Positions 1 to 10,063 of a DNA stretch of 64,000 nt are shown in pieces. Under the pieces are notes generated by a model. The model saw only the letters and a program-made list of their open reading frames with translations. It did no database searches and was not told the origin of the DNA. Made by a program: the position numbers and the translations under genes. Every line of letters starts with the position of its first letter. Positions within the stretch are counted from its first letter, which is position 1. Origin of the DNA: an uncultured Bacteroidota bacterium (GTDB lineage Bacteria; Bacteroidota; Bacteroidia; Flavobacteriales; Flavobacteriaceae); assembly GCA_902628605.1 (NCBI GenBank), contig CACONV010000002.1, positions 1 to 64,000 of the forward strand, given 5' to 3'.

Positions 1-2
1 AA

Positions 3-1379
3 ATGAAAAAAGCAATAATCATATGCTTCAGTTTAATTTTGTTTTTTTGTCAAAAATCAAACAATTTAGAAATTGGTAAAAAAATTGGCCCTATAACAAG
101 TTTTGATTTGGCAAAAGGGGTTCTTTACGAGGTAAATATTCGACAATTTACAAGGGAAGGTACTTTTAATGCCCTTGCTAAAGAACTTCCGAAAATAAAA
201 GATCTTGGTGTAAATATTTTATGGTTAATGCCTACCTATCCTATCTCAACAACAAAAAGTAAAGGACCTTTGGGAAGTTATTATGCTGTTTCGGATTACA
301 TGGGTGTCAATCCAGAATATGGAACACTTAATGATTTGAAATCTCTTGTAAATAAAGCGCACGAAATGGGGATGTTTGTCATTTTTGATTGGGTCCCTGG
401 ACACACTGGTTGGGACCATATATGGATTAAAAAGCACCCAGAGTTTTATTTAAAAAATGCTGTAGGGGAAATTATAGATCCAATTGACCCCAGAACCGGA
501 AAGTCATTTGGTTGGACCGATGTTGCAGATCTCAATTACGATAATTTTTCTATGCGTAAAGCAATGAAAGAAGCAATGCTCTATTGGATTAAAGAAGTTG
601 ACATAGATGGTTATCGTATTGACCAGGCTTATGCAATCCCAATGGATTTCTACGAAGATGTTTTACCTGAAATCAAAAAATTTAAACCAGTTTTTATTCT
701 TGGTGAAACAGACGCTAATCATCCTGGTGGTATGAAACATTTAGAAAACTTTAATGCCTCTTATGATTTTCCTGGACACCACTTAACTAAAGATATTGCT
801 AAGGGACACAAATCAGTTGTTGATTACAGAAAACACCGTGAAAACTTTATTTTACAACACAAATCTGAGCATTTATTACTCAATTTTGTAAGCTCTCATG
901 ATGAAAATGCTTGGGCAGGTACTGTTGAAGAGTTGTATGGAGAGGCAGCACACACAATGATGGCACTAAACTATACATCCCCTGGACTTCCGTTTTTATA
1001 CAGTGGTGTTGAATACGATTTAGACAAACGCTTACTTTTCTTTGAAAAAGACAGTTTCCCGAAAGTAAAAGGAGAAACCTACTATTTATTGAAAAAACTA
1101 GGAGAACTTAAAAATACCCGTGCTGCTTTAAATTCGGGCAGAGAAGCGGGCAAATACACTCCAATAAAAACCTCTTTATTAGAGAAAGTCCTTGCTTTCG
1201 AAAGAACTAAAGAAGGAGATACAATAGTTTTTATAGGTAATATGTCAGGAGAACATATAGGATTTAGGTCACCGTATAATGGCACATTTAAAAGATTTAA
1301 GGATGAGAAAACAAAAAGACTGTCTTACTCTTATGAATACCGAATGAAGCCTTGGGAATTTTGGATTTTAAAAAATTAA
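3..1379 (+). CDS. GH13 alpha-amylase-family lipoprotein
   Basis: Glycoside hydrolase of family GH13, which hydrolyses or rearranges alpha-glucosidic bonds. The N-terminus is a lipoprotein signal ending in LFFC (Cys16), so the enzyme is probably membrane-anchored and faces the periplasm or the surface. The GH13 signatures appear in order: region I DWVPGHTG near residue 129, region II DGYRIDQA with the nucleophile at Asp207, region III GETD with the acid/base at Glu235, and region IV SSHDEN with His299-Asp300. All three catalytic acids are present. At 458 residues it is a compact enzyme with the barrel and a short C-terminal beta domain. No other starch gene lies nearby, so the exact substrate is unknown. 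Confidence 0.9.
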   Translation: MKKAIIICFSLILFFCQKSNNLEIGKKIGPITSFDLAKGVLYEVNIRQFTREGTFNALAKELPKIKDLGVNILWLMPTYPISTTKSKGPLGSYYAVSDYMGVNPEYGTLNDLKSLVNKAHEMGMFVIFDWVPGHTGWDHIWIKKHPEFYLKNAVGEIIDPIDPRTGKSFGWTDVADLNYDNFSMRKAMKEAMLYWIKEVDIDGYRIDQAYAIPMDFYEDVLPEIKKFKPVFILGETDANHPGGMKHLENFNASYDFPGHHLTKDIAKGHKSVVDYRKHRENFILQHKSEHLLLNFVSSHDENAWAGTVEELYGEAAHTMMALNYTSPGLPFLYSGVEYDLDKRLLFFEKDSFPKVKGETYYLLKKLGELKNTRAALNSGREAGKYTPIKTSLLEKVLAFERTKEGDTIVFIGNMSGEHIGFRSPYNGTFKRFKDEKTKRLSYSYEYRMKPWEFWILKN

Positions 1380-1396
1380 CTTGAAAGGGTAAAAAC

Positions 1397-1416
1397 TCTT
1401 AACGTGTTAAGATTTT
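1397..1416. terminator. possible weak terminator between convergent genes
   Basis: The inverted repeat TCTTAAC-GT-GTTAAGA is followed on the plus strand by TTTTAATTT, 17 bases after the amylase stop. The stem is short and AT-rich, so termination is only a suggestion. Confidence 0.35.
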
Positions 1417-1450
1417 AATTTGAATTAATGGGATTTTATCTAATCTCTTT

Positions 1451-2035
1451 TCAATACGTTTTTTTTCTTCTCTCTAGTTTATTGACATAATCATCAATTT
1501 GAAATGGTGAGTCGGAGTCGTAATACTTTTTTTTCTCATTCAAACTTTGCTGATTGATTTCTGAATTGATAATTAGTATATTTTTTTTTAATTCTTTGCT
1601 ATTTAGAATACCATTTCTACTACTGTCGATATAAACAGATCTAACTCTTTCAAGAAAACTATTTATGTTATCGCTGTTTGGCATTTGAATACCAGTGGCT
1701 AGATGGTCCGTTACAAATAAATTTCTGTTTAAAATTTTCGATGAATTAATAATTATTTCGGTTGGTCCTTCATGAATAAAACTCAATTTTTTTTTGGAAA
1801 TAAATTCCTCAAAATTTACCTCCATCTTAAATTTTGGATCGTAGAATCTGGAACTCAAGATTTCTTTTAAAAGTGTATTTCTTTGCCTTGCTGTATACTC
1901 TTTTCCAAATAGAAAAATAGTTGGTAATCTAGCATCGCTCACAGACACATTTCTAAGTTTTATTTTAGATCCTTGTTGTGCGTTTAGTTCAGAACAAAAG
2001 ACTAAAATTATGAAAATTGAAATAATAGATTTCAT
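1451..2035 (-). CDS. secreted protein of unknown function
   Basis: I do not recognise this 194-residue protein. It begins with a classical signal peptide (MKSIISIFIILVFCSELNAQ) with likely cleavage after Ala19, so it should be exported to the periplasm. The mature part is rich in Lys, Asn and Ser, has no membrane segment after the signal, no cysteine pairs and no catalytic motif that I can identify. The C-terminal third (NEKKKYYDSDSPFQIDDYV followed by a basic tail) is charged. It lies 30 bases downstream of the acetoacetyl-CoA ligase gene on the same strand and could be co-transcribed with it, with no obvious functional link. Confidence 0.6.
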   Translation of the reverse strand: MKSIISIFIILVFCSELNAQQGSKIKLRNVSVSDARLPTIFLFGKEYTARQRNTLLKEILSSRFYDPKFKMEVNFEEFISKKKLSFIHEGPTEIIINSSKILNRNLFVTDHLATGIQMPNSDNINSFLERVRSVYIDSSRNGILNSKELKKNILIINSEINQQSLNEKKKYYDSDSPFQIDDYVNKLERRKKTY

Positions 2036-2065
2036 ATTAAAAGTAAAATTACCATATCATTTAAA

Positions 2066-3991
2066 TCAACTTCCAATTATCTTACTTTTTATAAAAAAGT
2101 CCAGGCTACTTGGGCTTTTTAATGACCCATAATTGATAACTTCAGATGGATCTCTCCCTAACAATATTTTTTTAACGGGTATTTCAAGTTTTTTTCCGCT
2201 CAATGTGTATGGCACTTCCTTAATTGAAATTATTTTATCAGGAATATATTGAGGTGAACATTTAATTTTTAGTTGATTTTTAATCTTATTTTTTAATTTA
2301 AAATCTAGCTTTTTATTTGTGACTACAAAAAGGAACAATTGTGAATGATCCTTTTTATTGGGTAAATCTAGAATTATTGAATCAACAATTTCATTAAGCT
2401 TATCTAAGGCACTATATATTTCAGATGTCCCAATTCTGACACCCTTCCTGTTCAAAGTGGAATCTGAACGCCCAAGTACTTTTATTCCTTTAGTTTCACA
2501 TTTTTGTATCCAATCTCCATGAGTCCAAACCCCCTTAAATTTCTCAAAATAGCTTGCTGTATAGACCTTATTTTGATTATCACCCCAAAAATAAATTGGC
2601 ATACAGGGCATTGGATTCGTAATAACTAGTTCACCTGTCTCATTATTTACTTTTTCTCCTTTTTCATTCCAACATTCAACTGAAGCTCCTAACATTTCGC
2701 ATTGCAAGTAACCCGCGTAAACAGGTAAATTAGGATTTCCTCCTAAAAATGCAGAACAAACATCAGTTCCTCCACTCAAGGAAATAATTTGGACCTCGGG
2801 AAGCTTTTTTTGCAACCAACTGAAAGCTTCTTTTGAAAGGGGAGACCCAGTAGAACCGATTGATTTAAGTTTTATTAAATTATTCTTATTTATATCTTTT
2901 AATCTATTTTTCATGCTTTCAATAAAAAATGACGCTCCGTGTCCAAAATGGTCGATAGATTTATCTGAAGCAAAGCGCCATTGAACCCCAAGGTCAGGAT
3001 AGTTTGGAGATCCATCATAAATACATAATACTCCTCCACAAAGTAATACACCTAGCGCATAATTCCACATCATCCAACCTGTTGTGGTATGCCAAAAAAA
3101 ATGATCTCCGGGTTTTAAATTTTGGTGAAGTGCAATTGCTTTATATTGTTCCAGGAGCATTCCACCTGTACGATGAGTTATTGCTTTAGGTCTGCCGGTA
3201 GTTCCAGAAGAATACAAAACCCAAATTGGATGGTCGAATTCTACCGCTAATGATTCTAATGAAATAAATTTTTCTGTATTTAAATTCCATGATTCAAAAC
3301 CTATTTCAAAACAAAGAATAGAATTAATTGTTGGGATTTTTTTTTGTATTGACTTAATTCTGTCAGATAAACAATATTTTTTTCCATTATATGTATATTC
3401 TTTTGCTCCAATCAATACAACTGGATTTAATTGTCCAAGCCTCGAAATAACGCTTTCAACTCCGAAGTCAGGAGAACAACAACTCCAAATTGCCCCAATA
3501 GAATTTGTGGCTAAAAATGCTGCGACTGTCAGAGGATGATTTGGTAAATATCCTACAATACAATCTCCTTTTTTTACCCCCTTATCTAGCAATTCCTTTT
3601 TAATTTCGTTCGCTTTGAAGAATAATGAATTCCATGTAATACATGTGTCTTCTTGTTTTTCATTTCTGTAAAGAATTGCTTTTTTATTATTTTGAAAGTT
3701 TCTTTCAATGTGTTCAGTATAGCTTAGGCAAGAATCTCCAAACCATTTGGTTTTAAAAAATGGATTTTTATTTTTAACTACATAAGTGTGAGGTGTTGCG
3801 AATTTTATATTAAAAAATGATGCGATACATCCCCAAAATTCGGATAATTCTGTCACAGACCATTTATGTAAAGCTTTATAATTTTTGAAAATCCGACTAG
3901 TTTTATTTGACGCAAAATCCTGAAATGATTGCATCCTATTAGAAGATGCATTTGTGGAAGTGGGTTTCCAAATTGGAGAATTATAATTCAC
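2066..3991 (-). CDS. aacS: acetoacetate--CoA ligase
   Basis: ATP-dependent acetoacetyl-CoA synthetase of the ANL adenylating superfamily. It activates acetoacetate (ketone body or PHB breakdown product) to acetoacetyl-CoA in the cytoplasm. The N-terminal IWKPTS, the AMP-binding signature SSGTTGRPKAITH starting at Ser261, the following GGMLLEQYKAIALHQNL and FFWHTTTGWMMWN, and the WTHGDW/GRSD motifs all match this subfamily rather than acetyl-CoA synthetase. At 641 residues it is full length for the family (about 650). The C-terminal hinge and the SGKKLE lysine region, which carries the adenylation lysine, are intact. No CoA-transferase or hydroxybutyrate dehydrogenase is adjacent. Confidence 0.92.
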   Translation of the reverse strand: MNYNSPIWKPTSTNASSNRMQSFQDFASNKTSRIFKNYKALHKWSVTELSEFWGCIASFFNIKFATPHTYVVKNKNPFFKTKWFGDSCLSYTEHIERNFQNNKKAILYRNEKQEDTCITWNSLFFKANEIKKELLDKGVKKGDCIVGYLPNHPLTVAAFLATNSIGAIWSCCSPDFGVESVISRLGQLNPVVLIGAKEYTYNGKKYCLSDRIKSIQKKIPTINSILCFEIGFESWNLNTEKFISLESLAVEFDHPIWVLYSSGTTGRPKAITHRTGGMLLEQYKAIALHQNLKPGDHFFWHTTTGWMMWNYALGVLLCGGVLCIYDGSPNYPDLGVQWRFASDKSIDHFGHGASFFIESMKNRLKDINKNNLIKLKSIGSTGSPLSKEAFSWLQKKLPEVQIISLSGGTDVCSAFLGGNPNLPVYAGYLQCEMLGASVECWNEKGEKVNNETGELVITNPMPCMPIYFWGDNQNKVYTASYFEKFKGVWTHGDWIQKCETKGIKVLGRSDSTLNRKGVRIGTSEIYSALDKLNEIVDSIILDLPNKKDHSQLFLFVVTNKKLDFKLKNKIKNQLKIKCSPQYIPDKIISIKEVPYTLSGKKLEIPVKKILLGRDPSEVINYGSLKSPSSLDFFIKSKIIGS

Positions 3992-4044
3992 TCTTAGAAC
4001 TTAAATTTCTTTACTATTAAAATAAATTTACATCAAAAGTTTTT

Positions 4045-5103
4045 TTATTCCTCGACCATTGGTTTGTCAATATTTTCTATTTCTATACCAATATTTGTTC
4101 TATTTGAAGTTAGCTTTGTTATGTCCCTATCGATCTTTTTAAATTCTTTATTAGTTACATTATACTGATTTACAACGGTGCCTATGCTATTCCCAAGTTT
4201 TTCATGATACGTTAGATAAGCATTTAGGTGATTGCCTAGTTTTTCAATATTAATTTGAATCTCATTAATTGATTCTTCAACTTTCATATTATTTAAGGCT
4301 TTATTTGTAACCTGAAGCATAGGGAATAAACTCATTGGTGAAACAATCATTACCTTTTTTTGATATGCATATGAAACAAGATCTCGTTGATTAATTTTTA
4401 GCGACCCAACTTTATTATTTAAAAGATCTTGGTAAAGACCATCAGCTGGAATAAACATATAAGCATAGTCAACAGTTCCTTCATTGGGTCTTATATATTT
4501 AGAAGTTTCATCAATTCTATTTTTGATGTCACTTTTAAATTTTTTTTCTAAATCATTTAATTTGTCAGTATCCGTTTCATCACTTTCAATCATTTTGTTG
4601 TAGTTATCAAGAGAAAATTTAGCATCTATTGGTATAATAAATTCTCCAACTTTAATTACTGCATCAACCGCTTCTCCGTTGTTAAAAGAATACTGCATTT
4701 GAAAAAGCTCAGGAGGTAAAACATTGGCAAGCAAGTTTTCGAGTTGAATTTCTCCTAGAATACCCCTTTGCTTTTGATTACCTAAAATCTTCTCAAGTGT
4801 TTTCATTTGATTAGCAAAAGTCAACACCTGTTCATTTGTTCCTTTTATCTTTTCAAGTTCCTTTGTCAACTTATTGATTGTGTCAGAAAAACGTACTTCC
4901 ATATTTTTCTGATCTAGTTTAGAATCTTGAAGATGTTTGCTTAAGTTTTGAGCAGAAGTAAGTTTAAATTCTTCTATAAAGGATTCCAATTTAGATTCAA
5001 TTTCTTTGGTGCTGTCTTCATATTTTTTGTCAATCTGTTTTTTTATAAATAAAAAACCAACAATCAGAGCCGAAATTAAGATAAAGATTAGGAGGGATTC
5101 CAT
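4045..5103 (-). CDS. rmuC: DNA recombination protein RmuC homologue
   Basis: RmuC-family protein, named after the E. coli protein that limits recombination at inverted repeats; the family has a predicted nuclease-like fold. The layout is typical: an N-terminal membrane helix (residues 3-20), a long coiled coil (about 25-110), then the RmuC domain with GILGEIQLENLLANVLPPELF, the FIIPIDAKFSLDNY core (predicted PD-(D/E)XK-like DAKF) and VDYAYMFIPADGLYQDLL. The length of 352 residues is at the short end of the family. It is monocistronic, with the divergent gene starting about 140 bases away. Confidence 0.9.
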   Translation of the reverse strand: MESLLIFILISALIVGFLFIKKQIDKKYEDSTKEIESKLESFIEEFKLTSAQNLSKHLQDSKLDQKNMEVRFSDTINKLTKELEKIKGTNEQVLTFANQMKTLEKILGNQKQRGILGEIQLENLLANVLPPELFQMQYSFNNGEAVDAVIKVGEFIIPIDAKFSLDNYNKMIESDETDTDKLNDLEKKFKSDIKNRIDETSKYIRPNEGTVDYAYMFIPADGLYQDLLNNKVGSLKINQRDLVSYAYQKKVMIVSPMSLFPMLQVTNKALNNMKVEESINEIQINIEKLGNHLNAYLTYHEKLGNSIGTVVNQYNVTNKEFKKIDRDITKLTSNRTNIGIEIENIDKPMVEE

Positions 5104-5239
5104 TATTTAAATTTAGTGAAATACAACTTTAAAAACGTTAAATTAAAAATAAACATAAGTTCAGACACAAAAAAATTAGTTTGAATTTTACAGTAATGAA
5201 CTCAACATCCATAACTTTATTATTAAATTTTTATAAAGT

Positions 5240-6658
5240 ATGATTTCAAGATTAAACTCATCGCAAAGTATTTTTTGTATGCTTTTATTATCGTTAATTA
5301 TTTTTTCTTGTGGTTCAGATTCAAAAAAACTAACTGCACTTGAAAAATATGTCAAAACCCCTACTAAATATTTTTCATATGAAATTAAAGATTCATTGTC
5401 AGGAGACAAGTGGAAAGCATATCACGTTAAAATGTATTCAGGTAAGTGGCTTGATGAGTCTCAAGTGGATCAGCCATTGTGGTGGCATTGGGTTGATATA
5501 ATTATTCCAGAAGATGTAGATCATGAAACTTCAATGTTATTTGTAGGAGGGGGCACCAACAAAGATGAAAAGTTTTTATTGGACAGCACCGCTGTAGGTT
5601 TTGCACTTAAAACTAACTCTGTAATTGCAAATGTAAGTAATGTCCCATTTCAGCCTCTTAATTACCTCGATGTTGAACAAAAAGAATTTTATGAAGATGA
5701 TTTAATTGCCTACGGATGGGATAAATTCCTTAAATCTGGGGCAGAAGATTCCTCTTTATTTTGGCTTGCTAGATTCCCCATGACAAGAGCTGTAGTTAGA
5801 GCAATGGATGTTATACAAGAAATAAACAAATCGGAAAAATCCAATATCAATTCTTTTTTTGTAGCTGGTGCATCAAAAAGAGGATGGACAACATGGACTA
5901 CTGCTGCAGTAGATCGAAGAGTCGTCGGTATTTCTCCAATTGTAATTGACATGCTTAACGTTGTTCCTAATTTTGATCATCACTATCAATGTTATGGTGA
6001 GTTTAGTCCTGCAGTGCAAGAATATGTGAATTATAAAATTGTAGATTGGATGGATTCACAGGAATATGATAAACTCATTGCTCAAGTTGAACCGTATAAC
6101 TTTAAAGAAAAGTTCACAATACCAAAATTCGTAATTAATGCGGCTTCTGATGAATTTTTTGTAACTGATTCTTGGCAATTTTATTGGGATGATTTGCCGG
6201 GAGAAAAGCATTTAAGGTATGTCCCAAATGCAGGGCATAGTCTTGAAGGAACATACCAACTAGAAAATTTAGCTTCCTTTTATTACCGCTTTCTAAATGA
6301 TTTAGATCAACCTAATTGGACCTGGAAAATTAACAACGATACTATTTTTGTAAATATCGATCACGGTCAGAACTATAAAATAGCAAAATGGGAGGTAAAT
6401 AACCCAAAAGAAAGAGATTTTAGAATCTATAAAATAGGTAAAACGTGGCAAAAAATAGACATTAAAACTAATAATGAAGGGTATTATGCTATTCCTGTAA
6501 CATCCAATGAGGGATATACTGCGGCTCTTGTTGAGGTTATCTTTGATTCCGAAAGTGACCAGCCTTTGATTTTATCTACGGGCACAGTTGTTACTCCAAA
6601 CAAATATCCATTTGAAAAGTATACACCAGAGAAAAGTTTAGGGACAAAAAATAATTAG
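5240..6658 (+). CDS. PhoPQ-activated pathogenicity-related (PqaA-like) lipoprotein hydrolase
   Basis: Member of the PhoPQ-activated pathogenicity-related family (PqaA type), an alpha/beta hydrolase fold whose substrate is not well defined. A lipoprotein signal ends in LIIFSC. The family-typical stretch WWHWVDIIIPEDV is followed by FVGGG. A nucleophile elbow GASKRG places Ser212 as the likely catalytic residue, with an Asp in NAASDEFF and a His in NAGHSLEG completing a plausible triad. The length of 472 residues is normal. The PhoPQ name is historical and does not imply PhoP control here. The gene is monocistronic. Confidence 0.85.
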   Translation: MISRLNSSQSIFCMLLLSLIIFSCGSDSKKLTALEKYVKTPTKYFSYEIKDSLSGDKWKAYHVKMYSGKWLDESQVDQPLWWHWVDIIIPEDVDHETSMLFVGGGTNKDEKFLLDSTAVGFALKTNSVIANVSNVPFQPLNYLDVEQKEFYEDDLIAYGWDKFLKSGAEDSSLFWLARFPMTRAVVRAMDVIQEINKSEKSNINSFFVAGASKRGWTTWTTAAVDRRVVGISPIVIDMLNVVPNFDHHYQCYGEFSPAVQEYVNYKIVDWMDSQEYDKLIAQVEPYNFKEKFTIPKFVINAASDEFFVTDSWQFYWDDLPGEKHLRYVPNAGHSLEGTYQLENLASFYYRFLNDLDQPNWTWKINNDTIFVNIDHGQNYKIAKWEVNNPKERDFRIYKIGKTWQKIDIKTNNEGYYAIPVTSNEGYTAALVEVIFDSESDQPLILSTGTVVTPNKYPFEKYTPEKSLGTKNN

Positions 6659-6834
6659 GTTTTATTTATATATCAAAATTATACTTTAAATACATTAATA
6701 AAACTTTCTATAATGAACCTTTCTTTTGGCTTACATTTGAAGTTTGGAATGGATAATATATTTAAGAAGAGAGAATAGTTGTATGTTAAAATATTATTTA
6801 GGACAGACTCATTTACGTATTATTAAAACCATAA

Positions 6835-7788
6835 ATGAATGATTTGAAAGGAAAAAAAATCAAAAATAAAGAGGTGTGTATAGCCTGCAATAGTTCAGAA
6901 ATACAACATTTGTGCACTAATACTGCTATGATGCACGAGAGTAGCAGAAAATTTAATTTTTTCATCTGTAAGATGTGTAAACTTGTTTTTTTAAATCCTC
7001 GTCTATCCTTAAGTGAGCTTAAGGATTATTACACAGACTATTATTTACCTTATAGAGGGCCCTCTGCTTGGGGGAAATATGAAAAATTAGCTGCAATAAG
7101 TCAAAAACGGCTAGATGCAAGAAGATTGAAGATGTTAAAGCTACATTCGTCACCAAATAGTGTAAATAGTATTTTAGATATTGGATGTGGTAATCCAACA
7201 TTTCTTGAAGCTTGTAGTCGTTTATTTAAATCTTCATTGCATGGAATAGACTTTTCAGACAACGGATGGAAAAAAGAAAAAGAAAGATTTAAAAAATTAA
7301 ACCTTAAAGTAGGAAGCATTGATGATATTGAAACAAATTTAAGTCCTGATATAATTTCACTTTGGCATTATTTAGAACATGATTATTATCCAAATAAAAC
7401 TCTTAAGAAGTTGGCTTTAATATCTAGTCCAAAAACCAAGTTATTTATTGAAGTTCCGAATTTTGACTCTATTAGTCGGAAAAAGTATAAGGAAAATTGG
7501 GCTGGGTTTCATACACCTAGACACACTTTCCTTTTTTCACCAAAAAATATTGAAATGCTATTAAATCGAAATGGATGGCAGGTAGATTTGATTGATTTAA
7601 AAGGGACATTGAACTGCTATATTTTAAGTTGGATGAGTGAAATGGAAATTCAGGGTTTAGACTGGAAAAATAGTATGGAAAGTCAGTTCTGGAACTATTT
7701 TATTGGTTTATTAAAATACAAACTCAAACATATCTTTACAAAAGAATCAGAGGGAGTTATGACTTTGGTAGCTAAAAAATTACCTTAA
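6835..7788 (+). CDS. class I SAM-dependent methyltransferase with N-terminal zinc-binding segment
   Basis: A predicted cytoplasmic methyltransferase. The first about 60 residues hold four cysteines arranged as VCIAC...FFICKMC, then KLVFLNP, a layout seen in sugar and natural-product C-methyltransferases with an N-terminal zinc knuckle. The Rossmann core follows with motif I ILDIGCGNPTFLEA at about residue 113, motif II around HGIDFS, and SLWHYLEHDYYP, the post-II helix typical of the Methyltransf_23 type. The C-terminal part (IEVPNFDSISRKKY...GFHTPRHTFLFSP) is also characteristic. The substrate is unknown: no polysaccharide or lipid biosynthesis genes are adjacent. Confidence 0.8.
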   Translation: MNDLKGKKIKNKEVCIACNSSEIQHLCTNTAMMHESSRKFNFFICKMCKLVFLNPRLSLSELKDYYTDYYLPYRGPSAWGKYEKLAAISQKRLDARRLKMLKLHSSPNSVNSILDIGCGNPTFLEACSRLFKSSLHGIDFSDNGWKKEKERFKKLNLKVGSIDDIETNLSPDIISLWHYLEHDYYPNKTLKKLALISSPKTKLFIEVPNFDSISRKKYKENWAGFHTPRHTFLFSPKNIEMLLNRNGWQVDLIDLKGTLNCYILSWMSEMEIQGLDWKNSMESQFWNYFIGLLKYKLKHIFTKESEGVMTLVAKKLP

Positions 7789-7871
7789 AAAAAGCAAATA
7801 AGTTTATAATCTGTGAACGCAATATTTGCCAAACTCATTTACATTTTAGAAATTTAAATAAAACAAATTAT

Positions 7872-9287
7872 ATGAGATGTTTTATATTACTAGCTATAGG
7901 TATTAGATCATTCGTCACCTTTGGCCAATCAGATTATATTTTATCTGATTTAGATTCATCAAAGACCGATTATGCAAAAATCGCCATGCAGATATGGGAG
8001 TACGCAGAAATGGGATATCAGGAGGAAAAAAGTAGTGCTCTTTTACAGAGTAAACTTAAAGAAGCCGGCTTTAAGATACAAGCTGGTATAGCAGGGATTC
8101 CCACTGCATTTGTTGCAGAATACAAAAATGGAGGACCAATCATAGCGATTCTTGGAGAATACGACGCATTACCAGGCCTCTCGCAAAAAGCATTACCCTA
8201 CAAAATTACCAACGGTGCAAGGGGTGGACATGCTTGCGGACACCATCTTTTTGGAACCGCATCTGCTGCTGCTGCTATTAGTTTAAAAAAATATATTAAA
8301 AAATACAAAGTCAAAGGCACTATTCGCTATTATGGGTGCCCTGCAGAAGAGGGGGGGTCTGGAAAGGTTTATATGACTCGTGCTGGTTTATTTGACGATG
8401 TTGATGTTGCCTTGCACTGGCATTCTGATGATGAAAACTCAGCAAATCCACGTCCTGCCTTGGCGAATAAATCGGCAAAATTTCGTTTTTATGGACGATC
8501 TGCTCATGCTGCAGGAGCTCCCCAAGAGGGACGCTCAGCTCTAGACGCGGTCGAGGCAATGAACTACATGACTAATCTTATGCGTGAACATATGGACATA
8601 TCTGCCCGTATACACTATGTAATCACACATGGAGGTGAGGCACCCAATGTTGTCCCAGATTTTGCTGAAGTATATTACTATTCACGCCACCCAAAACGTG
8701 ACAAAGTAATTGTTTTGTTTGATAGGATCGTTAAAGCTGCAGAAGGGGCTGCTTTAGGAACAGGGACCAAAATGGAATACGAAATGATTGGAGGCACTCA
8801 TGATTTGCTTCATGTACCAACACTTCAGCAAATGGTTCACCGTAATTTTACTAAAGTAGGTGGATTTAAATATACCGATCAAGAATTAGAATTTGCTAAA
8901 CAAATTGCAGAAACGCTTAAGAAACCACTTGATATGAAATATATTCACAAAGTCGCACCATATGATACAAATCCAGAAGGCATTGGTGGTTCAACAGATG
9001 TGGGTGATGTTAGTTATATAGTTCCAACGGCTGGCCTTCGAGGTGCAACTTGGGTTCCTGGTACACCGGCTCACAGTTGGCAAGCAGTTGCAGCAGGGGG
9101 AACGAGTATCGGTCTTAAAGGTATGATGCAGGCTGCTAAGGCAATTACACTTTCAGGTATAGAATTACTTGAAACGACTGGATTAATAGCTAAAATTAAA
9201 AAAGAATTTAACGAAATTAGAGGAGAAAATTTCAAATATATACCCCTTTTAGGTGACCGAGAGCCTGCCTTGGATTACAGGAACTAA
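7872..9287 (+). CDS. M20-family amidohydrolase, AbgB-like
   Basis: Zinc- or manganese-dependent amidohydrolase of peptidase family M20D, closest by pattern to AbgB, subunit B of p-aminobenzoyl-glutamate hydrolase. It cleaves an amide bond to an acyl or aryl group. Metal-binding motifs seen are GGHACGHHLFG, PAEEGGSGK and LHWHSDD, and the dimerisation (lid) domain lies between. The length of 471 residues matches AbgB. The N-terminal MRCFILLAIGIRSFVTFGQ looks like a signal peptide, so the enzyme is probably periplasmic, unlike cytoplasmic E. coli AbgB. No abgA or abgT neighbour is present, so the true substrate is open. Confidence 0.85.
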   Translation: MRCFILLAIGIRSFVTFGQSDYILSDLDSSKTDYAKIAMQIWEYAEMGYQEEKSSALLQSKLKEAGFKIQAGIAGIPTAFVAEYKNGGPIIAILGEYDALPGLSQKALPYKITNGARGGHACGHHLFGTASAAAAISLKKYIKKYKVKGTIRYYGCPAEEGGSGKVYMTRAGLFDDVDVALHWHSDDENSANPRPALANKSAKFRFYGRSAHAAGAPQEGRSALDAVEAMNYMTNLMREHMDISARIHYVITHGGEAPNVVPDFAEVYYYSRHPKRDKVIVLFDRIVKAAEGAALGTGTKMEYEMIGGTHDLLHVPTLQQMVHRNFTKVGGFKYTDQELEFAKQIAETLKKPLDMKYIHKVAPYDTNPEGIGGSTDVGDVSYIVPTAGLRGATWVPGTPAHSWQAVAAGGTSIGLKGMMQAAKAITLSGIELLETTGLIAKIKKEFNEIRGENFKYIPLLGDREPALDYRN

Positions 9288-9368
9288 TTAAATATTTTCC
9301 GCATAAAAATCTAGTTTTAATATCTTCATTTGTAGGATGACATCTAAATAATAAAAATATTTAAGCCA

Positions 9369-9959
9369 ATGAAAAAATTACTTTTAAATATAATCCTTAT
9401 ACTGACAACGATATCTTTAACAGCACAAAGATCTTTATTTAATGGTAAAAATCTTGATGGGTGGAATATTCACGGAAACGAACTATGGTATGTTGAAAAT
9501 GGTATATTAATATGTGAAAGCGGACCAGATAAAGGATACGGGTATTTATCAACTGAAAAATTTTACGATGATTTTGATTTAACTGTTGAGTTTAAACAAG
9601 AGGCCAACGGGAATAGTGGCGTTTTTGTAAGATCGACATTTGAAGGTACCAAAGTAAGTGGATGGCAAGTTGAAGTTGCACCTCCAGGAAGTGATACAGG
9701 AGGGGTTTACGAATCATATGGACGTGGTTGGTTAGTTAAGCCCGATAAAGAAAAAGATAAGGTATTGAAAATGGGTAAATGGAATAAAATGCGCATTAGG
9801 CTTGTGGGCAACCAAATTCAAAGCTGGCTTAATGGTACCTCGATGATTTCATTAGAAGATGAAATGATTGGTAAAGGAAAGGGTTCAATTGCACTTCAAA
9901 TTCATGATGGAGGTGGAATAAAAGTTCGTTGGCGAAATTTAGTTGTAAATGAACTATAG
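9369..9959 (+). CDS. secreted DUF1080 (3-keto-disaccharide hydrolase domain) protein
   Basis: Single-domain protein of the DUF1080 family, a concanavalin-like beta-sandwich that is linked in other Bacteroidota to hydrolysis of 3-keto-glycosides. A signal peptide (MKKLLLNIILILTTISLTAQ) predicts export. Typical signatures are SLFNGKNLDGWNIHG, WYVENGILIC, DFDLTVEFKQEANGNSGVFVRS and the C-terminal IALQIHDGGGIKVRWRNLVV. At 196 residues it is only the domain itself. The upstream amidohydrolase is 81 bases away on the same strand, but the two have no obvious pathway in common. Catalytic activity is inferred from family only. Confidence 0.87.
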   Translation: MKKLLLNIILILTTISLTAQRSLFNGKNLDGWNIHGNELWYVENGILICESGPDKGYGYLSTEKFYDDFDLTVEFKQEANGNSGVFVRSTFEGTKVSGWQVEVAPPGSDTGGVYESYGRGWLVKPDKEKDKVLKMGKWNKMRIRLVGNQIQSWLNGTSMISLEDEMIGKGKGSIALQIHDGGGIKVRWRNLVVNEL

Positions 9960-10063
9960 TATTAGTCAATTAGATAGTCATGTTGAATTGACAAGAAATG
10001 ACTTAAAAAATGAATTTGACACTAACAACAGAAAGGTCAGAAAAATAGTAATCAAGTAGATTA

